60,396 bases of DNA from Candidatus Roizmanbacteria bacterium RIFCSPLOWO2_01_FULL_37_16 (GCA_001789695.1 MGAI01000006.1:1-60396), one strand, 5' to 3'; counted from the stretch's first letter, positions 32,485 to 41,679 are shown. Translations and numbers: made by a program. The notes: a model not told the origin generated them from the sequence alone.

Positions 32485-33657
32485 CTATAAAGAATAAACA
32501 TGTAGGTAGAAAGTGACAATATTAGAGTCTTTATGGACTAGTTTAACATAGGGTAGGGCACAGCCAACAGAGTAGCTGCCGCGGTAAAGTTCTCCGTCGG
32601 CCACGGCTAGAGCGTTATTTGACGCGCCGTTGATATCAAGACCGTTATGAAAACTATAAATTCTTCCTACCCAAGAATTTCTGACAGCCCAAGTGCTACC
32701 ATATCCCTGTTCAAGCTCAATTGCAGGATTGAGCGGCCAATCCCAACTTCCGGTTGGATTGAATGGGTCTCCGTCTGAAGAACCACAGGCTGAACCTGAA
32801 CAGTTACTGTAACCCACAGTTTTTAGATAGTTAAATGGATTTGTCACAGTGCCATTTTCCTGGACGATAAAGTGAAGGTGTCCCCCCGAGGAGTTGCAGG
32901 AAGAACCAGGAATTACTAAGGCGATATTTTCGCCTTTTCTCACCTCTTTTAATTTAGTTTCGGTACCTGCACCAGAGATGATTCCCTGAATAGCCGCATA
33001 TTCTGCTCTTGCCTGTTCCAGTAAACGTTGATAGATCTTTTCGTCATTTTTAGTTACATTAAGCAGGTTTTGTTTTGCAGCTTTTTGATTGTTGAGATCT
33101 GCTTTTTGATTATTTAGCTGGGCTTCTAATTTGGCCAATTCTATGGTTTTTTCTTCTCTTAAATTTTTTTGTTCTTCGAAGTTGAGTTTAGTTTCCTGTA
33201 CTTGAACAAGAAGCTTGTGATTATTTTCTTGAGTTGTTTTAAGGTATTTAACCCTGCTGATAAAGTCATTCGCGTTTTGACTATCAAAAAGAATATCAAA
33301 AAAAGATAAAGGTTTATTTTTATAGCTCTCAACCATCTTATTTAATAACAGTTTTGAAAGGTAATTAAGAGCGTTGTCAAGGCCTTTGATTCTGGAGGAG
33401 AGAATCTCTATCTCTCTTTGAGTGGAGACTATTTTTTCCTCAGTTTCCTGGATTTTTAAGGTAGTTAGATTGATTTGCAGAGTCATATACTGAATCTCAG
33501 AGGAAAGAGTGTCTCTTTGTCTGGTTAACGCATTAAGCTTCTGTTGATATTCTTCAATTCTTTTTGCCACATCACTGGCGCTTTGTTGAGCAAAAATACC
33601 CTGAGCAGAAAAGAGAATGAGGATAAAAATAAGTGAGAAGACCAGTTTTTTAGCCAT
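32485..33657 (-). CDS. Secreted coiled-coil M23-type peptidoglycan hydrolase
   Basis: 390 residues: signal peptide (~1-23), long coiled coil (~25-225) as in CwlO, EnvC and PcsB, then an M23-like region. HLHF and FHNGLDINGASNNALAVADG supply metal-binding His/Asp positions, and the protein stops at FYLHVYSL, where a late HxH motif is expected, so the last His may be missing or the domain minimal. FtsEX-controlled hydrolases have this layout, and ftsX and ftsE lie directly upstream in the same direction. The HLHF motif appears before, not after, the HNGLDI motif, an unusual order. Confidence 0.8.
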   Translation of the reverse strand: MAKKLVFSLIFILILFSAQGIFAQQSASDVAKRIEEYQQKLNALTRQRDTLSSEIQYMTLQINLTTLKIQETEEKIVSTQREIEILSSRIKGLDNALNYLSKLLLNKMVESYKNKPLSFFDILFDSQNANDFISRVKYLKTTQENNHKLLVQVQETKLNFEEQKNLREEKTIELAKLEAQLNNQKADLNNQKAAKQNLLNVTKNDEKIYQRLLEQARAEYAAIQGIISGAGTETKLKEVRKGENIALVIPGSSCNSSGGHLHFIVQENGTVTNPFNYLKTVGYSNCSGSACGSSDGDPFNPTGSWDWPLNPAIELEQGYGSTWAVRNSWVGRIYSFHNGLDINGASNNALAVADGELYRGSYSVGCALPYVKLVHKDSNIVTFYLHVYSL

Positions 33658-33663
33658 ATATTA

Positions 33664-33669
33664 ATTATA
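33664..33669 (-). promoter_or_regulatory. TATAAT 6 nt before the M23 hydrolase gene
   Basis: A perfect -10 on the minus strand ending 6 nt before ATG 33657. It suggests separate, leaderless transcription of the hydrolase besides read-through from ftsX. Confidence 0.5.
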
Positions 33670-33708
33670 ATCAATCAGACAGCGCGAAGACAGACGGTTT
33701 TTTATTTT

Positions 33709-34605
33709 TTAAATCTTTAAATATTTTTGTGTAGCAAGCAGGGAGGATAAGACCGCGATACTTACACCAAAAAATAAAGAAAGGAAAAAAGATAACAATA
33801 AAAAAGCTATATTAAGGGGCCAAACGGTTATTTGAGTAATAAAGATCGAAAGCGTAAGATTAGTTATCCCGCTTAAATAAGAATCAAGGAACGGTTTGAG
33901 ATAAAGCAAAAAGATCAAGATGATTAAGAAGGATCCGATAGACGCAGAAAGGCCAAATAAGGTCGCCTCAAGGATAAATGGCTTTTTAATATAATAGTTA
34001 CTAGCTCCCAACAGGCGTAAGAGCTCTATTTCATCTTTCTTTAAAGCAATCTTAAAAAGAATAGTTGTGAAGAGCACTAAAATAGATAAAAAGAAAAGAA
34101 AGATGAAAAAAGTAATTGTTGTTTTACGCAAGATATTTGTTAAGGTAAGCAGGCGATCGAGAATGTCTTTTTGAAAATTAACCTCATCAACACCAGGCTG
34201 TTTTTTTAGAAAATCTGCAAGTTCTTGAAGAAAGACAGGCTTTTTAGCAAATATCTCCAAAGAAGCGGGCAAGATATCCGATGTCACCATCTCAAGAAGA
34301 AGGGGGTTGTCTTTATTTAAGTCTTTATAGATTTTATAGGCATCATCTTTAGAAATGTATTTAATTGATAAAACTTTTCCCGAATTCATCAGTCTGTCGC
34401 GTAACTTAATAATAGAGTTTTCGGATGTGTTGGTTTGGAAATAGACGATGACTTGTGGCCGGGTTTCTACATATCCTAGAAGGCCATATAAAAAACTCAT
34501 CGAGATAAACATAATCGATGATAAAAAAAGTGTAAAAAACAAAATCAAAAAAGCGGCTAAAGATTGATAAGGAGCTCTTCGAATAGATATAACTATTTCT
34601 TTCAT
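33709..34605 (-). CDS. ftsX: Cell-division ABC permease FtsX
   Basis: 298 residues with four membrane helices (~18-42, ~170-195, ~218-240, ~265-288) and the extracellular loop (~45-165) that in other bacteria activates peptidoglycan hydrolases. LLGASNYYIKKPF is the conserved cytoplasmic coupling segment. It overlaps ftsE by 4 nt and has a textbook AAGGAGGTT 8 nt before its start. Confidence 0.93.
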   Translation of the reverse strand: MKEIVISIRRAPYQSLAAFLILFFTLFLSSIMFISMSFLYGLLGYVETRPQVIVYFQTNTSENSIIKLRDRLMNSGKVLSIKYISKDDAYKIYKDLNKDNPLLLEMVTSDILPASLEIFAKKPVFLQELADFLKKQPGVDEVNFQKDILDRLLTLTNILRKTTITFFIFLFFLSILVLFTTILFKIALKKDEIELLRLLGASNYYIKKPFILEATLFGLSASIGSFLIILIFLLYLKPFLDSYLSGITNLTLSIFITQITVWPLNIAFLLLSFFLSLFFGVSIAVLSSLLATQKYLKI

Positions 34606-35279
34606 AATTCGTAACCTCCTTTTCTCTGATCTTTTATTAGTTTACCTTGTTTTAGGACTAAGACTCTTTTTTGCAAACTATTAACTACATCGGTATTGTG
34701 AGTTGCAAAAAGGACAGTTTTTTCCCCTTCTAATTTTTTAAAGATTTTCATGATTTCCCAGGTGGTTTTAGGATCTAGATTACCAGTGGGTTCGTCAGCT
34801 AAAATAATATCTCTGTCACCGACTATGGCTCTGGCTATAGCAACCCTTTGAATCTCTCCTGCTGAGAGTTGGATTGGAAATGCATTTTCTTTTTTAGCTA
34901 AATCTACGAGATTTAATCCATTTCTAACCTCTTTTTTGATTTGATCGTCAGACAATCCAATCACTTTTAGACTTAGTGCAACATTTTCATATACGTTTTT
35001 ATCAAAAAGAATCTTAAAATCTTGGAAGATCATGCCGATTTTTCTTCTCAAAATCTCTACCTGACTGAATGATCTTGAGGCGATATCAAAGTCGTCAACT
35101 AATATTGAACCAGTGGTGGGAAGATATTCTCGTAAGAGAAGTTTAAGAATGGTAGTTTTTCCTGCACCTGAGGGACCCACGATAAAAACAAACTCCTCAT
35201 CGTCTATTTCGAAAGAGAGTTCGTCAAGTGCAAGATTTCCCAAAGGGAATTTTTTTGTAACATTTTCAAATTTAATCAT
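34602..35279 (-). CDS. ftsE: Cell-division ABC ATPase FtsE
   Basis: 225 residues, standard size. Walker A GPSGAGKT (35-42), signature LSAGEIQRVAIARA, Walker B DIILADEPTGNLDP, and the switch His in FATHNTD. It energises FtsX so that septal or side-wall hydrolases act at the right time. Overlaps both neighbours by 4 nt, which implies translational coupling. Confidence 0.95.
   Translation of the reverse strand: MIKFENVTKKFPLGNLALDELSFEIDDEEFVFIVGPSGAGKTTILKLLLREYLPTTGSILVDDFDIASRSFSQVEILRRKIGMIFQDFKILFDKNVYENVALSLKVIGLSDDQIKKEVRNGLNLVDLAKKENAFPIQLSAGEIQRVAIARAIVGDRDIILADEPTGNLDPKTTWEIMKIFKKLEGEKTVLFATHNTDVVNSLQKRVLVLKQGKLIKDQRKGGYEL
34613..34623 (-). promoter_or_regulatory. Strong Shine-Dalgarno of ftsX
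   Basis: AAAAGGAGGTT on the minus strand, 7-8 nt before the ftsX ATG. It shows the organism keeps anti-SD-dependent initiation for internal operon genes, in contrast with the leaderless-type starts. Confidence 0.8.
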
Positions 35280-35725
35280 TGGAGTACTTCAACAAGACCA
35301 ACATCCATTAACCACCCGGCTTTTTCAGCTTGGAATGTTTCACCCCAGACGCGAATTTTTTTATCAAGATATTGCGTTAAATCCACTGTGGTTGAAGTTA
35401 GATAGACGTTTTGAGATTCGCCTCCAGGGCGTTCAAGATGAAAGTTGCCTTCACCATCAACACCGCCTTCTTTTAATATGCCTTCAGCTTTGTCTTTAAA
35501 GGTTTTTTTGTCGGCAATTCCTGCTGTCTTTTCTACTTTTGTCTTAGACCTTTGGGTGATACTGATTGACGATTTTTTTGTCAAACTAAACATAAAGCCA
35601 ACGATCAAACCAGCGACGACAGCCAAGGTCAAAAAAAAGAAAAATTTAGGAAATGTAAAGGCAGTTTGATTAGTTTTGGAGTCTAAATCGTGGATGATTT
35701 TTTCAGTGTTTATTGGCTCTTGCAT
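35276..35725 (-). CDS. Unknown membrane-anchored protein before ftsE
   Basis: 149 residues: cytoplasmic N-terminus, one membrane helix (~25-47), then a soluble ~100-residue part with KTKVEKTAGIADKK and a strand-rich end (VYLTSTTVDLTQYLDKKIRVWGETF...LVEVLQ), which has the look of a small OB-like fold domain. Family not recognised. It overlaps ftsE by 4 nt, so it may work with FtsEX in the envelope. Confidence 0.7.
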   Translation of the reverse strand: MQEPINTEKIIHDLDSKTNQTAFTFPKFFFFLTLAVVAGLIVGFMFSLTKKSSISITQRSKTKVEKTAGIADKKTFKDKAEGILKEGGVDGEGNFHLERPGGESQNVYLTSTTVDLTQYLDKKIRVWGETFQAEKAGWLMDVGLVEVLQ

Positions 35726-35761
35726 AGAAAAAGCTTAGCAAGAAACTTAGCAAAAAACAAC

Positions 35762-36769
35762 CTATTCACTTTTTTTTAAGTAGGCTTCGATGAATCCGTC
35801 AAGCTCGCCAGATAAGACCGACTCGACATTGGATTGTTCATAATCGGTGCGAAGATCTTTGATTAACTTATATGGGTGAAGCACATATGACCTGATTTGT
35901 TTTCCCCAAGATGCAATTTTTACTTTTTTAAATGACTCTATCTTATTATGTTTCTTTTCCTGTTCTAATTGCCAGAGTTTGGCTCGAAGGAGTTTTAGGG
36001 CATTTTCCCTGTTGGCGCCTTGATATCTCTCTTCTTGACTTGAGATCGTTATTCCGGTTGGTTTGTGTGTTAGTCGGACTGCTGTAGCAACTTTATTTAC
36101 GTTTTGCCCGCCCTTACCGCCGCTTCTAAAAAATTGCCAAACGACATCTTCTTCCTTGAGGTGAATTTCTTTATCTTCAATAATCGGCAGTACCTCAACA
36201 AGGGCGAAGGACGTCTGTCTTAGTTTATCTGCGTTAAAGGGCGATTGTCTGACCAGGCGGTGGACTCCGGCTTCGGCTTTAAGATGCCCATAGGTAAAAG
36301 GTCCGTAGACATTCATGGTTGTACTTTTTATACCTGCTTCATCTCCAGGGACTCGTTCAAATTCCTCAAATCGCCAGCCTTTTTTTTCAAAGTAGCGCGT
36401 GTACATACGAAAAAGCATTTCCGTCCAGTCCATCGCCTCGGTTCCTCCCTGACCGGCATGAATTGAGAATATGGCGTCACCTTTGTCATAGGGACCTGAT
36501 AAAAAGAGCAGCACTTCGTATTTATTAATTAATTTCTTGGCTTCTTTTAAATCTCCTTCCTCAAAAGTAAATTGCATCATCTCTACATCTTCGATTTCTT
36601 TTTTTAGTTCGTTTATCTTTTTCATAACTTCGCTAGCTTTTTTATTATCTTGCCAGAAAGTCGATTCGTAAGTATTTTTCTCCAATAACGATAGTTCTTC
36701 CTTTTTTGCAGGTAGGTTAGCTTTTGAAACAATACTATCCAATTTTTTCTTTAATTCTTCTTTTTCCAT
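35762..36769 (-). CDS. prfB: Peptide chain release factor 2
   Basis: Recognises UAA and UGA and triggers peptide release. 335 residues. SPF recognition tripeptide (QSPFNAD), catalytic GGQ in [14 protein letters not shown]. It is read in one frame from ATG 36769, so the programmed +1 frameshift known in E. coli prfB is not seen. Its presence agrees with UGA being a stop here, unlike in the CPR lineages that read UGA as glycine. Confidence 0.95.
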   Translation of the reverse strand: MEKEELKKKLDSIVSKANLPAKKEELSLLEKNTYESTFWQDNKKASEVMKKINELKKEIEDVEMMQFTFEEGDLKEAKKLINKYEVLLFLSGPYDKGDAIFSIHAGQGGTEAMDWTEMLFRMYTRYFEKKGWRFEEFERVPGDEAGIKSTTMNVYGPFTYGHLKAEAGVHRLVRQSPFNADKLRQTSFALVEVLPIIEDKEIHLKEEDVVWQFFRSGGKGGQNVNKVATAVRLTHKPTGITISSQEERYQGANRENALKLLRAKLWQLEQEKKHNKIESFKKVKIASWGKQIRSYVLHPYKLIKDLRTDYEQSNVESVLSGELDGFIEAYLKKSE

Positions 36770-36778
36770 TGTTTTGAT

Positions 36779-36784
36779 ATTATA
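36779..36784 (-). promoter_or_regulatory. TATAAT 9 nt before prfB
   Basis: A perfect -10 hexamer on the minus strand; the transcript would start 2-3 nt before the prfB ATG at 36769. Confidence 0.5.
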
Positions 36785-36846
36785 CTAGAAGGTAGTTTTC
36801 GTTATTAAATTTATGAAATTAAATTTATTTAGATACGGATTATCAT

Positions 36847-36884
36847 ACCAACCACATGTCAACCGCTTCGGTTGACCATTTGGT
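36847..36884. repeat. Long hairpin between PilM/LytR_C gene and prfB
   Basis: An inner stem GTCAACCG-CTT-CGGTTGAC (36858-36876) is extended by ACCAA (near 36847) and TTGGT (36880-36884). Located right after the minus-strand stop at 36897. No T-run follows on the minus strand, so a processing or pause signal or a palindromic repeat is as likely as a terminator. Confidence 0.5.
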
Positions 36885-36896
36885 TTTATGAATGGA

Positions 36897-38348
36897 TTAT
36901 TTAAAGTCAGAACCGATAATTAATATTATGTCTGCTGCTTCGTCTTCATCTAAAGTAGATTCTTTAAAAGAAGTTAAGTTTTCTTTTAAATCGTTTTTTA
37001 CGGTTGAAGTGACCGACGCTTTTGATTTTTTAACTTGAATCTCCGTTTGCTGATAATCAAAGCTATCTGCATTACCAGTCAAAATTTCTTGGTAACCTTT
37101 TTCTTTTAAAAGATCCTTTACTTCACTTGCCTTTCCCTTTATTCCCGAACCATTGAGCACTTTTATTTTAAGCTGGCTTTTATTAACTTTTGGGAGAGGA
37201 GTAGAAGTTAACTTAGGCGTGGGTTTTGTTGGCATTACTGTAGGCGTAGGTTTTACTCTGGTTTGAAGGAAAGCAAAATTAAAATCAAATTTGTATTGCG
37301 ATACTAGCATAAATAAAATGAAAGATCCAATAAAAGAACCTAAAAAAATTATCAACTCTTTTTTTATAAAATTAACTTTGGGCAAAGTAAAAAATCTGCC
37401 ACCCCTTCTTTTAGCATTATTTAAGAGCGAGAAGTTTTTATGTTGTTCGTGAAAAATAAAGCCACCAACACAGGCTTCATAAGAGAGTACAGAAAATGGC
37501 TTATTGGACGAACTTATAAGCAACTTCAGATATTCCTGATAAAATTCCGGAATTATACGCTTTAGAGGATTAGTCCAAACGCCAATTTCTTTAGTGAAGG
37601 TATCCTGTCTTACTTTTTCAGATTGGGTACCTGCCAAGATTAGGCGGTTTAATTTTACCCCTTTTTGCTCCAATTCAAGAGTTTTTTGTTTTAAAGCCTC
37701 TTCAACCTTTTTATCATCCAGCTGGACCATCCATTTTTCAGAAGACGTTTGACCATATGAATCGTAAAGAATTCCAGTTAACTTATTTTCGTCATAAGTA
37801 ACATAGAGGATATTTTCTTTTTTGTCTTTTCTTAGGGTTTTTTGGAATAATTTAAAATAGGTTACAGTCTCTGGTAAGATTACACGCAACTTTAGTTCAA
37901 TCAGTTGAAGAGCTTCCTTATATTTAGTTAAAGACGTGTTTTCTATGGCAAAAAAATGAATATATTTTCCCGACGTTCCTTCTTCGAGAAAATAGTCATA
38001 TGAATATTCGTCCAAGTTAATAGGCAGATTTGATCTGGCCTTATCTTTAACAAAGGAGGAAATAGCTGAAGTGGCAATATCCGATGGGACTTGGATACGC
38101 AAAAACGAGTAACTTTCTTGAGGTAAGATTAAAAGAGTGTCTCTATCTTTTATTTCGCGCTCTGAAAGAGATTGAAGAGCTTCCTTTACTGCCGATGCTA
38201 CAAAATCAATGTTTACGATTTTACCCTGTTCAAGTAAATTAGATGACTGGTAAGTTTTTGAGAAGACTAGCGTTTCATATTGACCCAGTATAGATTTTTT
38301 AAGATGTAAGGCTTTAATACGATTCTTATCAATAAACAAATACAGCAT
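36897..38348 (-). CDS. PilM-like ATPase-fold protein fused to LytR_C domain
   Basis: 483 residues. The N-terminal ~310 residues have the features of the actin-like PilM fold that organises type IV pilus machines (LLILPQESYSFLRIQVP; ILYVTYDENKLTGILYD; RLILAGTQSEKV). One membrane helix (~325-345) follows, then a Pro/Thr linker, then a LytR_C-type domain (~390-483, IKVLNGSGIKGKASEVKDLL...ADIILIIGSDF). It would bring a pilus-type cytoplasmic platform and a wall-side domain into one protein. The divergent neighbour is dnaG. Confidence 0.7.
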   Translation of the reverse strand: MLYLFIDKNRIKALHLKKSILGQYETLVFSKTYQSSNLLEQGKIVNIDFVASAVKEALQSLSEREIKDRDTLLILPQESYSFLRIQVPSDIATSAISSFVKDKARSNLPINLDEYSYDYFLEEGTSGKYIHFFAIENTSLTKYKEALQLIELKLRVILPETVTYFKLFQKTLRKDKKENILYVTYDENKLTGILYDSYGQTSSEKWMVQLDDKKVEEALKQKTLELEQKGVKLNRLILAGTQSEKVRQDTFTKEIGVWTNPLKRIIPEFYQEYLKLLISSSNKPFSVLSYEACVGGFIFHEQHKNFSLLNNAKRRGGRFFTLPKVNFIKKELIIFLGSFIGSFILFMLVSQYKFDFNFAFLQTRVKPTPTVMPTKPTPKLTSTPLPKVNKSQLKIKVLNGSGIKGKASEVKDLLKEKGYQEILTGNADSFDYQQTEIQVKKSKASVTSTVKNDLKENLTSFKESTLDEDEAADIILIIGSDFK

Positions 38349-38358
38349 ATTTATGTAA

Positions 38359-38364
38359 ATTATA
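38359..38364 (-). promoter_or_regulatory. TATAAT 10 nt before the PilM-like gene
   Basis: A perfect hexamer on the minus strand; predicted leader 3-4 nt before ATG 38348. It faces the dnaG -10 in the same 66-bp divergent spacer. Confidence 0.5.
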
Positions 38365-38398
38365 GAGTACTTTTATGAAAAAAAACAAGGCTTTCTAG

Positions 38399-38407
38399 TG
38401 GTAGAAT
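38399..38407 (+). promoter_or_regulatory. Extended -10 of dnaG (TGGTAGAAT)
   Basis: TG-G-TAGAAT ends 7 nt before ATG 38415; no -35 is evident. It predicts a leaderless dnaG-rpoD transcript. Confidence 0.5.
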
Positions 38408-38414
38408 ATAACCG

Positions 38415-40184
38415 ATGAATAACACAATAGAAGAAATTAAAAATAAGCTAGACATAGTAACTTTCATAAATTCCTTTATTCCTATTAAAAAGTTTGGGAG
38501 GAATTATAAGGGCTTATGTCCATTTCATCAAGAGCGTACACCCTCCTTTGTGGTCTCACCTGAACGGCAGATATGGCATTGTTTCGGAGCATGTCAGGAA
38601 GGAGGAGATCTGATTAGATTTTTGATGAAATGGGAAAATATTACCTTTATTGAAGCTCTGAGGGAATTAGCAGATAAGGCAGGAGTGAAATTAACTAAAG
38701 TGAGTTTTGAAGACAAGCTTTGGAAAAAGAAGGAAAGGATGATAGGTATAAATTTGCTTGCCTCAGAATTTTTTGAATTCGTTCTCCATAAAACACAAAT
38801 TGGAGAAAAAGCCCGTGATTATTTGAAGAAGCGGTCACTAGAAACAAAATTTATAAAAAAATTTCAACTTGGATATGCGCCTTTGTCTTGGGATTCACTA
38901 CTTAAGTTCTTTAAAAAGAAAAAATATGAAGAATCTGAATTATTAGATAGTGGCCTGTTGGTAAAAAGTGTTAGAGGAGGCTTGTATGATCGTTTCAGAG
39001 GACGATTGATGTTCCCAATAAAAAATGCAAGAAGTAACATCATTGGTTTTTCAGGTAGGATTCTGGATGAGAATGTAAAAGAAGCTAAGTATATTAATAC
39101 TCCAGAGACTCTTTTATATCACAAGAGAGAATCTCTTTTTGGTATTAATCTCGCAAAGGAAGCAGTAAAAAAAGAAAATAATATTTTTTTAGTTGAGGGT
39201 GAATTTGATGTAATTTCCCCCCACAAATTAGGAATTGAAAATATCGTGGCAATCAAAGGTTCTGCTCTTACCAGAGAGCAGCTGATGCTTTTAAAAAAGT
39301 TCACCAATAAAATTACTTTAGCTTTTGATAGCGATACAGCGGGTGAGGAAGCAATGAAGAAAGGTGTAGAAGAAGCAGAAAATTTTGAGTTCGATGTAAA
39401 TATTGTTAATCTAGATTTCGCCAAAGATCCAGATGAGGCAATTCATAGAGATCCAATCAAATTTAAAAAAGCAATGGAAAATTCAGTTCCTTTTTATGAT
39501 TTTCTTATTGAAATTGCCCAAAATAAAAATCCCAAAAACGACCCTTATAGTAAAAAACATATTGCTGAAGAGGTGATTGTTTTTATAGAAAAAATCAAGA
39601 ATCCGATTGTGCAATCTCACTACATCAAAAAAATTGCTGCAATTTTAGATGTTTCTGAAGCAAGTATCCAAGTTTTGATGAGTAAGTTAAAAAGAAAAAG
39701 ACTGCAAAGATTTACTTTACCCAGCCAAAAAAAGACGGTAACAGAGATGATGAGAGAGATTATCATCCAGAAATATCTTTTAAGTCTAATTTTTCAAAGT
39801 CAAGACCCTTACCGATTAGCTGAAGAGATCTTTAAAACTTTTACTATCGAGGATCTATCGGTTCCAGCCTTTAAAAAAATTTGTAATTTGTTTCTAAAAT
39901 ATAAAGAGAAACAAGAGCGTTTTTATCTCAACCGTTTTATAGAAACACTCCCAAGCGAACTGAAATCGGTATTTGATGAGTTATTCCTTTTTGCCTCGAC
40001 TGAAATTGAAGCAAAAAATGAAAAAATTGAAAAGTTAATCTACGAGGCTAAGCGTTTTAGTCTTAAACGTAGAATATCACAACTATTATCTTCCGAAAGC
40101 TCTGATGATAACGAAATGAAAGAAAGCTTAAGACGAACAAATCAAGAGTTAACTCTTGTGGAAAAAAAGATTATAGCGTTATAG
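38415..40184 (+). CDS. dnaG: DNA primase
   Basis: Makes RNA primers at the replication fork. 589 residues. CHC2 zinc domain with C35, H38, C56 and C60: the second pair is spaced C-x3-C (CFGAC) instead of the common C-x2-C. The catalytic core has a TOPRIM domain with VEGEFDVI and AFDSDTAGEEA. A helical C-terminal part for helicase contact follows. It stands 18 nt before rpoD, the classical macromolecular-synthesis pair, but rpsU is absent. Confidence 0.95.
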   Translation: MNNTIEEIKNKLDIVTFINSFIPIKKFGRNYKGLCPFHQERTPSFVVSPERQIWHCFGACQEGGDLIRFLMKWENITFIEALRELADKAGVKLTKVSFEDKLWKKKERMIGINLLASEFFEFVLHKTQIGEKARDYLKKRSLETKFIKKFQLGYAPLSWDSLLKFFKKKKYEESELLDSGLLVKSVRGGLYDRFRGRLMFPIKNARSNIIGFSGRILDENVKEAKYINTPETLLYHKRESLFGINLAKEAVKKENNIFLVEGEFDVISPHKLGIENIVAIKGSALTREQLMLLKKFTNKITLAFDSDTAGEEAMKKGVEEAENFEFDVNIVNLDFAKDPDEAIHRDPIKFKKAMENSVPFYDFLIEIAQNKNPKNDPYSKKHIAEEVIVFIEKIKNPIVQSHYIKKIAAILDVSEASIQVLMSKLKRKRLQRFTLPSQKKTVTEMMREIIIQKYLLSLIFQSQDPYRLAEEIFKTFTIEDLSVPAFKKICNLFLKYKEKQERFYLNRFIETLPSELKSVFDELFLFASTEIEAKNEKIEKLIYEAKRFSLKRRISQLLSSESSDDNEMKESLRRTNQELTLVEKKIIAL

Positions 40185-40202
40185 AATAAGCTATGAAGTG
40201 AT

Positions 40203-41294
40203 ATGACAAAGCATAAATTACCTAAAACACTAAATGAACTTTTAAGACAAGGCGAGAGTGACGGTTTTTTAGTTCAGGATGACATTCTTCTTGTCTATCC
40301 TGAACCAGAGAAACATATAAATGAAATAGATATGTTTTTCGACCACGCACTTGAAAGCGGAATTGATATTTTTGAAACAATTTCAACCAGAGATGAAGAG
40401 GATGCTAAAAAAACCGCTGAAGAACTGGAGAAAGAACTGGAGCAGTTAGTGGTCCTAAAACATGGAGAGTCACTTGATCCAATTAAGATGTATTTGAAAG
40501 AGATAGGCAAAACCCCGCTTTTGACGTTTGAGGAGGAAATAGCCTTAGCAAAAAGGTACGAAAAAAATGATCTTAAAGCCAAAGAAAAACTGATCAAGGC
40601 AAATCTAAGACTTGTTGTTTCTATTGCAAAAAAATACTTAGGCAGACGTCTTTCATTTTTAGATCTTATTCAGGAGGGTAACAGAGGATTAATCCGTGGT
40701 GTAGAAAAATACGATTGGCGGCGGGGATTTAAATTTTCGACATATGCAACTTGGTGGATCAGGCAGGCTATAACTAGAGCCATAGCCGACCAATCGCGTA
40801 CCATTAGGATTCCAGTGCATATGGTCGATCATATAAACCGCTACTATAAAGCACAGCGTAGATTAACACAGAAGATGGGCCGTGAGCCAACAGTAAGAGA
40901 AGTTGCGAAAGAGATGATGATGTCAGTTGACGAGGTAGAAAACCTAATGAGGATTTCACAACAGCCTAAATCATTATCTACTCCAGTTGGAGACGATAGA
41001 GAAGCAACTCTTGAGCAGTTTGTAGCAGATCAAAATCAACCAACCCTCTATGATAAAGTATCTAAGGAACTTCTTAAAGATGCCCTGGGAAAAGTATTAG
41101 AAACCCTATCTCCTCGTGAACGAAAAGTTTTGATCATGCGGTTTGGCTTAGAAAACAGTAAGCCAAAAACATTAGAAGAGGTAGGAAGAGAATTCAAAGT
41201 TACACGAGAACGTATTCGTCAAATAGAAGCTAAAGCTATTCGAAAATTAAAACATCCTACACGAGCACGTAAACTAAAAGACTTTCTCGAATAA
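40203..41294 (+). CDS. rpoD: Primary RNA polymerase sigma factor
   Basis: 363 residues, a compact housekeeping sigma-70. Region 1.2 [17 protein letters not shown], region 2 with [18 protein letters not shown], then [17 protein letters not shown] (core and -10 binding), region 3, and region 4.2 [20 protein letters not shown] (-35 binding). The acidic N-terminus (~1-95) stands in for region 1.1. In region 2.2 the usual QEGNLGLMRAVEK reads [13 protein letters not shown]. Consistent with the TTGACA/TATAAT promoters seen here. Confidence 0.95.
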   Translation: MTKHKLPKTLNELLRQGESDGFLVQDDILLVYPEPEKHINEIDMFFDHALESGIDIFETISTRDEEDAKKTAEELEKELEQLVVLKHGESLDPIKMYLKEIGKTPLLTFEEEIALAKRYEKNDLKAKEKLIKANLRLVVSIAKKYLGRRLSFLDLIQEGNRGLIRGVEKYDWRRGFKFSTYATWWIRQAITRAIADQSRTIRIPVHMVDHINRYYKAQRRLTQKMGREPTVREVAKEMMMSVDEVENLMRISQQPKSLSTPVGDDREATLEQFVADQNQPTLYDKVSKELLKDALGKVLETLSPRERKVLIMRFGLENSKPKTLEEVGREFKVTRERIRQIEAKAIRKLKHPTRARKLKDFLE

Positions 41295-41415
41295 AGTATA
41301 TTATAATCCACATAATCATTAAAATAATACTCAGCGCTTTGATGGTGCAATTGAATTATTTTGTAGATTATAGTCCATCGACAATCAATACTATATTAAT
41401 TATCTTAACTTTAAC

Positions 41416-41637
41416 ATGGGGCGCGGAAATTTCTTCTATCAGAGATTAGGAAAGGGAATTATAAATAGCAGAAAGAAAAGAAAACTTTCTCAAGAACAGT
41501 TAGCCTTATTATCCGATATCGACAGGACATATTTAGCCCGAATCGAGGAAGGTAAAGCTAATCCAACAATCAAGGTTTTGAATAAATTATCCCGAGTTTT
41601 AAAGACGCGTGTTTCCTTTTTACTTAAAGGCGTATAA
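41416..41637 (+). CDS. XRE-family small DNA-binding protein
   Basis: 73 residues that are essentially one helix-turn-helix: LSQEQLALLSDIDRTYLARI and EEGKANPTIKVLNKLSRVL are the standard Cro/C1-type pattern. No effector domain. It precedes a CPBP membrane protease by 42 nt and may regulate it. The 121-bp spacer in front carries two TATARTCCA words (41308 and 41369). Confidence 0.85.
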   Translation: MGRGNFFYQRLGKGIINSRKKRKLSQEQLALLSDIDRTYLARIEEGKANPTIKVLNKLSRVLKTRVSFLLKGV

Positions 41638-41679
41638 AGCCTTATTGATTTATTTAAAAAAAGAGAGTAAATTTTTAAA

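Noticed and set aside
35762-36769. Programmed frameshift in prfB
   Set aside because: The gene is open in one frame from an ATG with a promoter close by; no in-frame UGA near codon 25 is visible.
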